Source: Bacteroidota bacterium (GTDB taxonomy: Bacteria > Bacteroidota > Bacteroidia > Chitinophagales > Saprospiraceae). Taken from it: 64,000 bases of DNA. The position numbers and the translations under genes were made by a program. The stretch covers positions 1-64,000 of the forward strand of contig WGNL01000021.1 of NCBI GenBank assembly GCA_016124585.1. Reading direction: 5' to 3'. Below the pieces are notes generated by a model. It did not search any database, was not told the DNA's origin, and saw only the letters and a program-made list of their open reading frames with translations. Positions 24,508 to 33,947 of this stretch are shown piece after piece (position 1 is the stretch's first letter; each line of letters opens with the position of its first letter).

Positions 24508-27500
24508 ATGAAAAAACTGAACAGAATTGCCTTCCTCGCTGCCAGCTTACTGTTGTTGGCTACTTCCATATTCGCACAAGAAACTTTCCCCCGAAACGGC
24601 ACTGCCGATAACCGGGAAGAGCTGTATGCTTTTACCAATGCCACTATTTTTCAGCATTGGAACAAAAAGCTGGAAAATGCCACTTTGGTTATCCGAAAGG
24701 GAAAAGTGGAAGCCATCGGCATTGGCATTGCAGTACCCAAGGACGCTGTGGTAATTGATGCTGCTGGTAAAACTATTTACCCCAGTTTCATTGAGATTTA
24801 CAGCGATTACGGAATGCCTGAAAGACCCCAAACTAGCGGGGGTGGCGGTCGGAGAGGCTCCCAATACTTGTCCAATAAAGAAGGCGCCTATGCATGGAAC
24901 CAAGCCTTAAAGCCTGAATTTCAGGCATTTGAAAATTTCAGTGTAAATGAAAAAGCAGCAGGCGAGCTTCGTAAACTAGGTTTCGGGGCCGTGCTTTCGC
25001 AAAGCTTGGACGGCATAGACCGGGGCAGTTCTACCCTAGTTACACTTAGCGATGAGAACGAACACGAAGTAATCGTGAAGGAACGGGTCGGCCATCATTT
25101 GTCGTTCCGCAAGGGAAGCTCCTCCCAGAGCTACCCTAGTTCTTTGATGGGGGCCATTGCACTTATTCGCCAGACTTACCTAGATGGCCAGTGGTATAAA
25201 AATGGCGGTAGCCAGGAAGAAGTCAACCTTTCGCTGGAGGCTTGGAACAAGGAGTTGGGACTTGTACAGTTTTTTGATGTGGCAGACAAACTGGAAGTGC
25301 TCCGGGCTGCGAAAATCGGAAAGGAATTTGGCGCAAACTACGTCATCAAAGGCAACGGCGACGAGTTCCAACGCCTCGACGAAATCAAGGCGACGGGAAG
25401 TTCTTTTATCTTGCCTGTCAACTTTCCAGCGGCATACGATGTGGAAGACCCCTTTGACGCCATGCAGGTTTCGCTGGCGCAAATGAAACATTGGGAACTG
25501 GCACCAACCAACCCTGCTAGGTTGGCTGCAGCTGAGGTTTCGTTTGCCTTTACTACCAATGGTCTCCAAAAAAAGGAAGAGTTCATGGCCAACGTACGTA
25601 AGGCCATTGAAAACGGACTCAGTGAAAAAGATGCGCTCCGAGCCTTGACCTGGGCACCAGCCATGATGATGAAATCGACAGACATCATTGGAAGCTTAGA
25701 ACCTGGAAAAATCGCCAATTTCATCATCACCTCCGGCAATATTTTCGAAGAAAAAACCAAAATCCTTCACAACTGGGTTGGCGGCAAACCATTCGTTTTC
25801 AAGGACTTAGACGTAACAGAATTAGCAGGAATCTACGATTTTGCCGTAGGCGACCAAATGCAAAAACTGGAAGTAAAATCGACTGGTGATGGCTTCGATA
25901 TGAACATCGTCACGGACGACACAGTAAAAACCAAAGTTAGTTCAAAGATTAACGGTGACCATATCACACTTACTTACAAGCCAAAAAGTTCGGAGCAAAA
26001 GACAAGGCTGAACGGCACATTTACCGAAGGAAAAATGAGTGGTAGAGGCCAAGAAGGAAACGGGAATTGGGTAAACTGGAGCGCCACCCGTTCTGGCGAG
26101 ATAGCGGCGGATTCTTCCAAAATGGAGAAGGATTCTTCCAAAATATCGAAAAAGGAAACTGCCGAAATAGGCAAAGTCACCTACCCTTTTACCGCTTTTG
26201 GCTGGACAGAGCGGCCCAAGCCGGGAACTTTTTTACTCAAAAATGCCACAGTTTGGACCTGCGAAAAAGATGGCATTTTGCAAAACACAGACGTGCTGAT
26301 AGCCAACGGCAAAATTTCTAAAATAGGAAAAAACCTGAGCGATGCTGGCGCAACAGTGGTAGATGCCACAGGCAAGCACATCACGCCGGGCATTATTGAT
26401 GAGCATTCGCACATCGCCATCAGCCGGGGCGTGAACGAGGGCACACAAGCCAGTAGCGCCGAGGTACGCATCGGCGATGTGGTGGACTCCGAGGACATTG
26501 ACATTTATCGGCAACTTTCAGGCGGTGTCACCTGCTCACAATTGCTGCACGGCTCTGCCAACCCCATCGGCGGGCAGAGTGCCATCATCAAGTTGCGTTG
26601 GGGTTTTGCACCAGAGGAAATGAAAAACGAGGACGCCAAGCCCTTCATCAAATTTGCACTAGGTGAAAACGTTAAGCAAAGCAACTGGGGCGATAATGCC
26701 CGTGACCGCTTCCCGCAAACTCGCATGGGTGTGGAGCAAGTGTACGTGGACTATTTCACCGAAGCCAAAAAATATGCTGCACTGAAAAAATCAGGCAAGC
26801 CCTACCGCCGAGACCTGGAACTGGATGCTTTGCAGGAAATTTTGGAAAACAAGCGGTTCATCACCTGCCACAGTTACCGTCAAAGCGAAATCAACATGCT
26901 GATGAGCGTCGGTGACCGGATGGGGTTCAAAGTGAACACCTTCACGCACATTCTTGAAGGATACAAAGTGGCCGATAAAATGGCCGCACGTGGAATTGGC
27001 GGCAGCACGTTCAGTGATTGGTGGGCCTATAAATTTGAGGTTTGGGAGGCCATTCCTTACAATGGTGCCATCATGCACGAGCAGGGCGTCACTGTTGCCT
27101 TCAATTCCGATGATGCAGAGATGGCCCGCCGCCTGAATCAAGAAGCGGCCAAGGCCGTCCGTTTTGGTGGTGTTTCGGAAGAAGACGCCCTGAAGTTTGT
27201 GACGCTGAACCCTGCCAAGCTGTTGCACATTGATGACCAAACTGGTAGTCTGAAAACTGGCAAAGACGCCGACGTTGTGGTCTGGAGCGACAACCCGCTA
27301 TCGGTTTACGCCAAAGCGGAAATGACCTTTGTGGATGGCATCAAGTTTTTCGATAGGAAAGTAGATGAAACGCTGCAAGCTGAGGTAGACACCGAACGCA
27401 ACCGCTTGATTCAGAAGATGTTAGCTGTAAAAAAGGAAGGAGGCGGAATGCAGCGGCCGGGTGGACGTGGACGTGGACATTATCACTGTGATACGGACTG

Positions 27501-27516
27501 GGATGAGGGCAATTAA
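24508..27516 (+). CDS. Double amidohydrolase, first half degenerate
   Basis: A 1002-residue exported protein made of two amidohydrolase-like halves. The N-terminal signal peptide (1-21) is followed by half 1 (about 35-440) and half 2 (about 575-960). Half 2 has the metal motif His633-Ser-His635 in IIDEHSHIA, a later histidine in THILEGYK and Asp in NSDDAEMARR, as expected of imidazolonepropionase/dipeptidase-like enzymes. In half 1 the equivalent site reads FIEIYSDYG (Ile97-Tyr98-Ser99 region) with no HxH, so that half should be inactive for metal hydrolysis. Between them is a beta-rich segment of about 130 residues (LAGIYDF to WSATRSG). The C-terminus is a Gly/Arg/His-rich tail. Substrate is unknown. 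Confidence 0.85.
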   Translation: MKKLNRIAFLAASLLLLATSIFAQETFPRNGTADNREELYAFTNATIFQHWNKKLENATLVIRKGKVEAIGIGIAVPKDAVVIDAAGKTIYPSFIEIYSDYGMPERPQTSGGGGRRGSQYLSNKEGAYAWNQALKPEFQAFENFSVNEKAAGELRKLGFGAVLSQSLDGIDRGSSTLVTLSDENEHEVIVKERVGHHLSFRKGSSSQSYPSSLMGAIALIRQTYLDGQWYKNGGSQEEVNLSLEAWNKELGLVQFFDVADKLEVLRAAKIGKEFGANYVIKGNGDEFQRLDEIKATGSSFILPVNFPAAYDVEDPFDAMQVSLAQMKHWELAPTNPARLAAAEVSFAFTTNGLQKKEEFMANVRKAIENGLSEKDALRALTWAPAMMMKSTDIIGSLEPGKIANFIITSGNIFEEKTKILHNWVGGKPFVFKDLDVTELAGIYDFAVGDQMQKLEVKSTGDGFDMNIVTDDTVKTKVSSKINGDHITLTYKPKSSEQKTRLNGTFTEGKMSGRGQEGNGNWVNWSATRSGEIAADSSKMEKDSSKISKKETAEIGKVTYPFTAFGWTERPKPGTFLLKNATVWTCEKDGILQNTDVLIANGKISKIGKNLSDAGATVVDATGKHITPGIIDEHSHIAISRGVNEGTQASSAEVRIGDVVDSEDIDIYRQLSGGVTCSQLLHGSANPIGGQSAIIKLRWGFAPEEMKNEDAKPFIKFALGENVKQSNWGDNARDRFPQTRMGVEQVYVDYFTEAKKYAALKKSGKPYRRDLELDALQEILENKRFITCHSYRQSEINMLMSVGDRMGFKVNTFTHILEGYKVADKMAARGIGGSTFSDWWAYKFEVWEAIPYNGAIMHEQGVTVAFNSDDAEMARRLNQEAAKAVRFGGVSEEDALKFVTLNPAKLLHIDDQTGSLKTGKDADVVVWSDNPLSVYAKAEMTFVDGIKFFDRKVDETLQAEVDTERNRLIQKMLAVKKEGGGMQRPGGRGRGHYHCDTDWDEGN

Positions 27517-27521
27517 GAATT

Positions 27522-27576
27522 GATAATTGAAAAAGGAGAATTGAGTACTGATCCCAATTCTCCTTTTTCAATTATC
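27522..27576. terminator. Perfect 21-bp hairpin
   Basis: The arms 27522-27542 and 27556-27576 are perfectly complementary over 21 bases around a 13-base loop, with AAAAAGGAG in the left arm and CTCCTTTTT in the right. It lies between convergent genes and probably terminates both. Confidence 0.85.
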
Positions 27577-27590
27577 TATTTTCAATTCAT

Positions 27591-28319
27591 TTACGCTCTA
27601 CGCAATTGAATAATCCCTGTCCAATGCATCAACTTGAGCACTGGATAAACCGGATCAATTTCCCACCATTTTTGCGCAAAATTTGGGCTGTTAGGGTGCT
27701 TGTGGTGGTTGTTTTGAAACAATTCACCGAGCATCAAGAAATCGAAAGGAGTGGTATTTTTAGAATGGTCGTCATTGTCGAAATTTTGGTAGCCGTATTT
27801 GTGGCCGCACCAGTTGACGACAGCACCGTGCACTGGGCCCATCATGTAGTGAATAGGCAAGAGGAGGAACATCCACCACTGTGTTGCAAAGACGATGTAA
27901 AAAACAGTGTAGGCTACCATCCAGCCGATGCGGGAGGGCCAACCATAACCGAAATTGTCCAATTTATCCCAAGTTGGGTAATTGCCCAAAAATTTGGGAT
28001 TGACATCGATTGTTTTCGTAGCCAAGCCATGAAAAATCTTTTTGGTGTGCATCATCATCCCAAAAACATCCTTGAAGAAATTGGGGGAATGCGGGTCACG
28101 CTCCGTATCAGAATAGGCGTGGTGCATCCGGTGCATGATGGCGTAGGCAGACGGCGTCAGGTAGGATGAACCTTGGGCTGCGTAAGTAGAAAAGTGAAAA
28201 AAACGCTCCCAGAATTTGTTCATTTTGAACATCTTGTGTGATGCGTAGCGGTGCAGAAAAAAGGTCTGGAAAAAAAGGCAAATGAACCAATGTGCCAGAA
28301 AAAACCAAAGAATTATCAT
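27591..28319 (-). CDS. Acyl-CoA/fatty-acid desaturase
   Basis: A 242-residue integral-membrane desaturase of the delta-9 type. The three histidine boxes that bind the di-iron centre are present: HRYASH (23-28), HRMHH (63-67) and NHHKH (204-208). Hydrophobic segments surround them, as expected for a membrane enzyme that introduces a double bond into acyl chains. It is shorter than animal stearoyl-CoA desaturases but normal for the compact bacterial group. No electron-donor gene is adjacent. A 203-base spacer without a credible gene separates it from the upstream acetyltransferase. Confidence 0.9.
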   Translation of the reverse strand: MIILWFFLAHWFICLFFQTFFLHRYASHKMFKMNKFWERFFHFSTYAAQGSSYLTPSAYAIMHRMHHAYSDTERDPHSPNFFKDVFGMMMHTKKIFHGLATKTIDVNPKFLGNYPTWDKLDNFGYGWPSRIGWMVAYTVFYIVFATQWWMFLLLPIHYMMGPVHGAVVNWCGHKYGYQNFDNDDHSKNTTPFDFLMLGELFQNNHHKHPNSPNFAQKWWEIDPVYPVLKLMHWTGIIQLRRA

Positions 28320-28522
28320 ATTTTACCCATAGTGTTTTACTGGGAGGCTTACGTTCTGTTTTGATTCTAAAGTAACAGGTTCGCAGCATCCCGTATTCGG
28401 AAAACATCCCGATTCCAAAGCGAAGTCGCAAAGGTGACCAGAACTTTCCAAAATGGAATGCTTTGAACAAGAAATAATTGTAAAGGTTTTCGGCGTGGCC
28501 TTCCTAAATCTTTTCCAAAGCA

Positions 28523-29047
28523 CTATTTTTCCAATAACCACAGGTTTACTTCCTGCTCAAAATTTATCCAGCCGGGCGTGGTAACGTAGCTTTTAACGAA
28601 GGTAAAACCGAGCTTAGGCAGTGTACGGTTGGGTGCTGGGTTGAGGGCATAGGGTTCGCAATAGAGTCGTTTGAGTTGAAGATTTTTGAAGAAAAAGGGA
28701 ATTGCCATTTTTAAAAATAGCGGCCCATGTCCACCCTTTCTGTATTCAGGATACCAGATGTGCAAATGCATGTAGGCTTCTTCTCCAAAAACAATTTTAT
28801 TAACATTGGAGTGGCCAATGGGCTTACCCTCCAACACCCAAATAATACCGTAGGATTGTTTTTCTGGGTAATCTTGACTGATTTGCGAGGAAAGCATTTT
28901 CTCCCAATTTTCCCGACTAGGCATTTTGGTGAGGTCAACACCCATGCCACGCATGTAATCAGGGTCAGCGTTCAACCAGTAATTCGTGAGAGGTTCGATG
29001 TCAGAAAGCTGTAATTCACGCACTGTTCGAATTGGTTTAACTTCCAT
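28523..29047 (-). CDS. GNAT family N-acetyltransferase
   Basis: A 174-residue acyltransferase of the RimJ/RimL-like GNAT group. The central strands (ESYGIIWVLEGKPIGHSNVNKI, motif A region from about 60) lead to a YRKGGHGPLFLKMAI segment (about 117), a variant of the R/Q-x-x-G-x-G/A acetyl-CoA loop, and a late LYCEPYALNPAPNRTLPKLGF block where an asparagine contacts CoA. The substrate is unknown. It starts 14 bases downstream of the methyltransferase and probably shares its transcript. Confidence 0.85.
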   Translation of the reverse strand: MEVKPIRTVRELQLSDIEPLTNYWLNADPDYMRGMGVDLTKMPSRENWEKMLSSQISQDYPEKQSYGIIWVLEGKPIGHSNVNKIVFGEEAYMHLHIWYPEYRKGGHGPLFLKMAIPFFFKNLQLKRLYCEPYALNPAPNRTLPKLGFTFVKSYVTTPGWINFEQEVNLWLLEK

Positions 29048-29060
29048 AATGCGGCAATAT

Positions 29061-29924
29061 TTATCGATGAAACAAATCTAAAAATCCAATGCGCCAAGGC
29101 TTCCAAATCCAAGGCACAAGAGTGAAATGTTCCTTTACCTTGTTTTCCTTTCGAAAAAAAACTACCCCGAAAAAGAACAAATCAACTGTAAGCCTAACTT
29201 TCGGGTGCTGCTGAATGGTTCCCCACGCCGCTTCCATTTCTTCAGACCAGTGAATATCATCAAAAATAAATACACTGCCCTCATGGGCATATTCCAAACA
29301 TTCCTCAAAATACTTTAAAGTGGGTGTTTTACGGTGGTTACCGTCCACGAAAAGGTAGTCAAGTTTGCCCAATGATTGCAGCGCTTCCGGCAGTTTCTCA
29401 TCGAACTTGCCGAGCAGTATATCCACATTTTTCACTTTCAAAAGTTCCAAATTCTTTCTAGCGTACATCGCCACATTTGGGCAGCCCTCGATAGTGATGA
29501 ACCGGGATTTGAGTGCCCCAGCTGCTTGGTAAGCCGTGCTGATGCCCAGCGAAGTGCCAAGTTCGAGCATGGTTGTCGGCTTGTACTTGTCCACAATTTT
29601 AAAAAGGTACTGGCAGGCAAGCGGCGGTTTTGCAGAGTATTTGGCGAGGTCGGCGAGGCTGCGTTCCTTACCCGGTGTCATTTGCGAGCCAGCGCCAAAG
29701 TCAGTCACATTGATTTTAGTGTTGTCGCTTCGCAAAAAAGCACGCAAACCCTCTACTTCCGAAAAGGCATAATACCAGCGCTCATCTTCAAGCACAGCCT
29801 CGGTAAATTCAAAAACGAATGGCGAGTGAACGTTGTAACGTGTTTTTGCCCGCAGGTAAAACTTTACGAAACGAAAAAAAAGTTGATGTCTCTGCAAATC
29901 TGGCCGTTTTAAGAACGGCGGCAA
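29061..29924 (-). CDS. SAM-dependent methyltransferase
   Basis: A 287-residue class I methyltransferase. Residues 110-125 carry the SAM-binding GxSxG-type motif in MLELGTSLGIST, followed by an acidic second strand (FITIEGCPN), and DYLFVDGNHRK (about 192) gives the motif IV aspartate typical of catechol-type O-methyltransferases. The N-terminal 70 residues (RFVKFYLRAKTRYNVHSPFVFEF) are found in a Bacteroidota-specific group of these enzymes. Its substrate is unknown. It probably forms a two-gene unit with the GNAT acyltransferase downstream. Confidence 0.88.
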   Translation of the reverse strand: MPPFLKRPDLQRHQLFFRFVKFYLRAKTRYNVHSPFVFEFTEAVLEDERWYYAFSEVEGLRAFLRSDNTKINVTDFGAGSQMTPGKERSLADLAKYSAKPPLACQYLFKIVDKYKPTTMLELGTSLGISTAYQAAGALKSRFITIEGCPNVAMYARKNLELLKVKNVDILLGKFDEKLPEALQSLGKLDYLFVDGNHRKTPTLKYFEECLEYAHEGSVFIFDDIHWSEEMEAAWGTIQQHPKVRLTVDLFFFGVVFFRKENKVKEHFTLVPWIWKPWRIGFLDLFHR

Positions 29925-30062
29925 ATTAGGTCAAATGTTTGAAAACCCAGTTTAGTAAACCTTAACTATGCTTTTATAACCGTTTTTTTGCACTGCAAAA
30001 CATCCCAGTCTTTGTTTCCGTTTTAACTTCTATCCACATCTTTTTTCATCCAACAGAACAAT

Positions 30063-30620
30063 ATGAAATACCGGATTCTGCTAATCCTTTTTGTATTTTC
30101 CACCACCTTACTCACCGCACAATCCTACATCACGGCAGGTGGCATCCGCCTCGGCACTGAATGGGGCCTGACCTTCAAACAACGGGTACTCGAACACACG
30201 ACCATTGAAGGTATTTTGCAGCAAAGCTTTCAACGCAAGGAGTTTACAATAACTGGCCTTGCAGCGAAACACTATCCGGTGCTTTTCAATGGCTTGAACT
30301 TCTATTTCGGAGGTGGTTTGCACAAAGGCTGGAATAACCAAGCTGCCACAACGGAGAATCCAAATGGCTTCAAAAATCCTTTCGGCATCACTGGAATTGG
30401 CGGTCTGGAGTTGTCAATTGGCCGATTGAACTTGAGTTACGATTACAAGCCGGCGTTGAACTTAGTGGGTGGTGAAAAAACATTTTACATGCAGACGGGC
30501 CTCTCTGCCCGTTACATTTTTTACAGCAACAGGGATCTAAAGAAAAAGCAAAAAGCACAGAAGAAGGCAGCTAGGAAGCAGAAAATCCGAGACTTTTTCA
30601 AACTCGGCAAGAAAAATTAA
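30063..30620 (+). CDS. Small outer-membrane-barrel-like protein
   Basis: A 185-residue protein with a signal peptide (1-19, ending LTAQ) and a series of alternating amphipathic strands (ITAGGIRLGTEWGLTFKQRV, FTITGLAAKHYPV, LNFYFGGGLHKGW, IGGLELSIGRLNLSYDYKP, FYMQTGLSARYIFY), the appearance of a small outer-membrane barrel. It ends in a strongly basic tail (KKKQKAQKKAARKQK) with no type IX domain. No family was recognised. A terminator follows directly. Confidence 0.6.
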   Translation: MKYRILLILFVFSTTLLTAQSYITAGGIRLGTEWGLTFKQRVLEHTTIEGILQQSFQRKEFTITGLAAKHYPVLFNGLNFYFGGGLHKGWNNQAATTENPNGFKNPFGITGIGGLELSIGRLNLSYDYKPALNLVGGEKTFYMQTGLSARYIFYSNRDLKKKQKAQKKAARKQKIRDFFKLGKKN

Positions 30621-30628
30621 CCATCATT

Positions 30629-30669
30629 AAAAATGGCGTCAGGTGTGAACAAAACCTGACGCCATTTTT
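30629..30669. terminator. Bidirectional intrinsic terminator
   Basis: AAATGGCGTCAGGT and ACCTGACGCCATTT pair perfectly around a short loop and end in a T-run, between convergent genes. Confidence 0.9.
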
Positions 30670-30689
30670 CAATATCTTCGGTATTTTAC

Positions 30690-31154
30690 TCAATAAATTT
30701 CCTCTCCAGTTTTGCTAAAAGTCATGATTGTTTTATAGCCAAAATCGTTGTTTTCGCTTTCCTCGGCTGTAGCCCCTTTTTTTACGACATAGTTTCCACC
30801 TTCTTCAATAATATAAAGGTAGTCGCCAGCGCCAGCCCACCAACCGCCCACAGCAGCAATGGCTTTTGCAGGGATTTGGTTTTGCTCGTAAGTATCTTTT
30901 CCAAGCGTTTCACAATTCAGAATATCTGCCACTTTCACCTTGATATTCCCCATTTGGAGATAAACTTCATGATGCGGTGCGTCGGCCTGCCCGTTAGGTT
31001 CTTCCGCAGTTTCACACATAAATCTAATGGTTGCTGGGTCAATGGCTCCTACCGTAACTTCTGTGGGGGTATTTCCTTGATTGCCCTGAGGTTCATCCTT
31101 GCAACTGATGGTGAAAGCAGCGACCAAGAAGCTGAGCAAGATTACTTTTTTCAT
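30690..31154 (-). CDS. Hypothetical lipoprotein
   Basis: A 154-residue protein with a signal peptide and lipobox FTISC (Cys18), so probably lipid-anchored in the envelope. The remainder has a single-domain look with a PNGQADAPHHEVYLQMGNIKV strand region and Cys residues near CETAEE and NCETLGK. No known domain was recognised. It lies 60 bases downstream of the substrate-binding/OmpA gene on the same strand and may be the third gene of that transcript. The ATG at 31154 is chosen because it starts the signal peptide. Confidence 0.6.
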   Translation of the reverse strand: MKKVILLSFLVAAFTISCKDEPQGNQGNTPTEVTVGAIDPATIRFMCETAEEPNGQADAPHHEVYLQMGNIKVKVADILNCETLGKDTYEQNQIPAKAIAAVGGWWAGAGDYLYIIEEGGNYVVKKGATAEESENNDFGYKTIMTFSKTGEEIY

Positions 31155-31214
31155 GACTTTTTTATTTGATGCAAATTTCAACTTTGACAGTTGAATTGAA
31201 CTGGCCAAAATTGA

Positions 31215-32774
31215 TTATTCTCGAACCAACTCAAAATCTGTGCGACGGTTTTTGGCCTTGCCAGCCTCCGTATCATTTGATTCAACTGGATTGTCAGGGC
31301 CGTTTCCGATGACAATAAAACGGTTGCGAGGCATGGCGTGTTCACTCACGAGGTAGTCCCGAACTGCCTCTGCCCGCTTTTGGGAAAGCGCAACATTGGA
31401 GGCTTTGTTGCCTACATTATCGGTGTTTCCCTCAATACGAATACGGGCGTTTGCAAATGCTTTGGCAATTTCTACAAACTCTTTGTCAATGATGTATTTG
31501 GCATTTTCATCGAGTTTGTATTCACCACTTCTGAAGTTGATACTGACCCGTTTAGTAGCAATTGTTTCTTTCTCTGCCCCTTCTTTTTTAGTGACTTCGG
31601 TAAAAGTTTTTTGCCCCTCTGCAGCATTTTCTGGGCCAGAGAGATTGGTGTTTCGAACCGCCGTGGAATTGGAAATTTCCCGCCAGCTTGGTGTGCGGCC
31701 TGTGATATAACCTAGATCAGTGTAAACTTGGGTCATCCGGCCGTAGAGGCGGTCACCCGTAACGCCTTTGAAATCAGGGTTTAGGCCAAAGAAATTGAGG
31801 TTGTCTCCATGCGTACAAAGGCGCACGTTGTCAATTGCCTTCAAAGCCCATTCTTGGCTCACACCTTCAAAGTTTTCGGACAAAATCTTAGCAGCTTTTT
31901 GCTTCGCTGCTGGGTCAGAATTGATTTCGGCGGCTCCCTTCATCCAACCTTCATAGAGTTGCTGCATTTTTTTTGGGTTGGCGTCCACCCATGCTTTTTT
32001 AGCTATGAAAACATCAGCGATTATGTTTGAGGCTGACTTGGAGCTTTCAAGAATACGAGAACCCGCCACAGCAGAAAGACAAGCCTCATCGTCTGGGCTC
32101 CACACTACAGCCGCATCCACTTGCTGTGCCTTGAATGCTTCAGCGGCATCAATGGCACTGGCCTGTTTGATGAGGGTCACGTCTTTTTCCGTCATCCCAC
32201 CAGCTTCCAGTAACCAGAGCAAGAAGGAGTGAGAAGGGGTAAGCTCAGCCACTGCAATTTTCTTTCCTTTTAAATCGGCCACTGAACCGATACCACGACG
32301 GGCCACAATGGCATCGCCCCCACGGGACCAGTCGGCTTGGAGCACTACTTGAGGTTGAATATCGGCCATTTCGCCTGCCTCCGTAGGGAACGCATCGATC
32401 GTAGCCCACAACAGGTCAATATCGCCCCGCTTAAATGCATCACGGCTGGCCACAAAATCATCGAGTACCTTGAAATCAACCTTGAATCCGTAATCTTTAT
32501 AAAAACGGGAGTCGGTATTTGCCTTAAACCCTTCGTTGAAATACTGGCCACCAGCATAACCACCCCAGGTCACGACACCAATTTTGATGGCATCCGAAGG
32601 AGCACCTCCCGTTTCAGCATCACTGTCGTTTGCAGTGCTGCTAGTTTCAGCCTTATTTTTTAAGCCCTTGCCAAAGTCTGTGTTGTTCAAAATCCATCGG
32701 CCACCCAGTACCACGACTGCGACGATGAGTAAAGTGATGAGGAGTTTTGAAAATGGCGTTAGTCTGCTGCCCAT
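31215..32774 (-). CDS. Substrate-binding protein fused to OmpA domain
   Basis: A 519-residue fusion. An N-terminal membrane anchor (about 11-28) is followed by a periplasmic binding protein of the NitT/TauT/PhnD type (about 60-370: IKIGVVTWGGYAGGQYFNEG, VADLKGKKIAVAE, AAVVWSPDDE) and an OmpA-type peptidoglycan-binding domain (about 405-519, with INFRSGEYKL, IEGNTDNVG, LSQKRAEAVRDYL and NRRTDFEL). ABC transporters use such domains for cargo, but here no permease or ATPase gene is present. The fusion instead suggests a ligand sensor held between inner membrane and cell wall. The upstream gene encodes a membrane coiled-coil protein, a likely partner. The Asp-Arg pair that contacts peptidoglycan in OmpA is present. 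Confidence 0.8.
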   Translation of the reverse strand: MGSRLTPFSKLLITLLIVAVVVLGGRWILNNTDFGKGLKNKAETSSTANDSDAETGGAPSDAIKIGVVTWGGYAGGQYFNEGFKANTDSRFYKDYGFKVDFKVLDDFVASRDAFKRGDIDLLWATIDAFPTEAGEMADIQPQVVLQADWSRGGDAIVARRGIGSVADLKGKKIAVAELTPSHSFLLWLLEAGGMTEKDVTLIKQASAIDAAEAFKAQQVDAAVVWSPDDEACLSAVAGSRILESSKSASNIIADVFIAKKAWVDANPKKMQQLYEGWMKGAAEINSDPAAKQKAAKILSENFEGVSQEWALKAIDNVRLCTHGDNLNFFGLNPDFKGVTGDRLYGRMTQVYTDLGYITGRTPSWREISNSTAVRNTNLSGPENAAEGQKTFTEVTKKEGAEKETIATKRVSINFRSGEYKLDENAKYIIDKEFVEIAKAFANARIRIEGNTDNVGNKASNVALSQKRAEAVRDYLVSEHAMPRNRFIVIGNGPDNPVESNDTEAGKAKNRRTDFELVRE

Positions 32775-32872
32775 GATTTTTGGTGAATGGAAAATTGAAA
32801 AATGAAAAATGAAAATGCTGCTTTGAAATTACTGTACTTCCATTTACCTGTTCTCAATTCTCAATTAAAGAA

Positions 32873-33895
32873 TTATTCAAAGAAGTTATCGTATTGATTG
32901 CGATGCCCCATCCGCTCGGGCATTTTGATAGGCTCATTGAGGTCTAGCACGTCCGCATCGTTGTTGGCTTTGCTGATGAGTGTCTGTTTTTCGTCACCGA
33001 GCAATTTCGAGAAGGATTCCTTCTCCCATTTTTCCAACAGCTCCAATCCCTCCTCTTCGAAAACACCGTTTTGGAGGTCAATGCTGTCCATGAAACTGGA
33101 GGAAACCTCCATAAAACGCTCCATCTCTCCAACTTTCTGGCTTACATCATCTGCCACTGCTTCCAGTGCCTCGTCGAACATGGCTCGTTTGTCTTTATCA
33201 CCTTGTATCACGCTCATGGCGGAGCGCATAGCGGAGTTGGAGGCATGGATGGCTTTGCGTTCCTGCTCTTTCAATTCCACTTGGTCCTTGATGTCCTCCA
33301 TGAGCACCTCGGAGTTCTCATACATGCGCTTTAGCACACGATAGAGCACCTCCATCTTGTTGTATAGCTCGTCGAGACGCATGTTTGACTCTTTCAATCT
33401 GCCAGCCTTGCGAGATTTCAGCACCATTTGAGCTTGGTTGTTGGCGTCTTTGGCTTGGCTTGCCAATTGCAGGTTGTTCTGGATTTCTTTTTTGTTGTTG
33501 ACAATGATCTCGTTCAACTGGTGCATCTGCCCCCGCAACTTGTTCATCTGCTTGTTCATGTTGCGGAGGTTGTCCTGGAGGTGCTCCACATAGCCTTTCA
33601 GAATGCCAATGGGGTCAATTTGAACGAAAAGCCCTGTAATCCACCGCATCACGCTTTTATAGCCGTAGCTTACCAATGCACGCATTTTGGGATCCAGCGC
33701 CACATAGATTAATGCCGCTAAAACCATGAGCACCACAACCAAATTAGCAGTTACTTGCAAAAAGCCAATGATGGCAGGCAAACTTGTAAGGAGGGCCGCA
33801 CCAAGTCCTATCAATATTGCAGAAAGGAAAAGCATTCCAGTGACGCCCTCTGGGCGTTGCCAAAAAGTTTTCGGTTTGAAATCGTTTGAATCCAT
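32873..33895 (-). CDS. Membrane coiled-coil protein
   Basis: A 340-residue protein with two closely spaced membrane segments (about 18-40 and 45-67, GMLFLSAILIGLGAALLTSL and ANLVVVLMVLAALIYVAL) and then a long, mostly helical region (about 100-310) rich in Leu/Gln/Lys/Glu, with predicted coiled coils such as the DNLRNMNKQMNKLRGQMHQL segment. No known enzyme motif was seen. It is the first gene of the probable operon with the substrate-binding/OmpA protein 98 bases downstream, and a clear promoter lies just upstream. The layout suggests a cytoplasmic coiled coil tied to a periplasmic sensor, but this is inference. Confidence 0.7.
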   Translation of the reverse strand: MDSNDFKPKTFWQRPEGVTGMLFLSAILIGLGAALLTSLPAIIGFLQVTANLVVVLMVLAALIYVALDPKMRALVSYGYKSVMRWITGLFVQIDPIGILKGYVEHLQDNLRNMNKQMNKLRGQMHQLNEIIVNNKKEIQNNLQLASQAKDANNQAQMVLKSRKAGRLKESNMRLDELYNKMEVLYRVLKRMYENSEVLMEDIKDQVELKEQERKAIHASNSAMRSAMSVIQGDKDKRAMFDEALEAVADDVSQKVGEMERFMEVSSSFMDSIDLQNGVFEEEGLELLEKWEKESFSKLLGDEKQTLISKANNDADVLDLNEPIKMPERMGHRNQYDNFFE

Positions 33896-33947
33896 GTTTG
33901 AATGGTAATTTGTTTTGGCCGCAATAGGCCTCGGCGAAACGAAGGAG

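Noticed and set aside
28323-28541. Small reverse-strand gene between desaturase and acetyltransferase
   Set aside because: The 72-codon frame has no motif, no close start context and a composition like non-coding spacer.
29925-30062. tRNA gene in intergenic gaps
   Set aside because: No cloverleaf with the conserved GTTCRA loop was seen here or in the other gaps over 100 bases.
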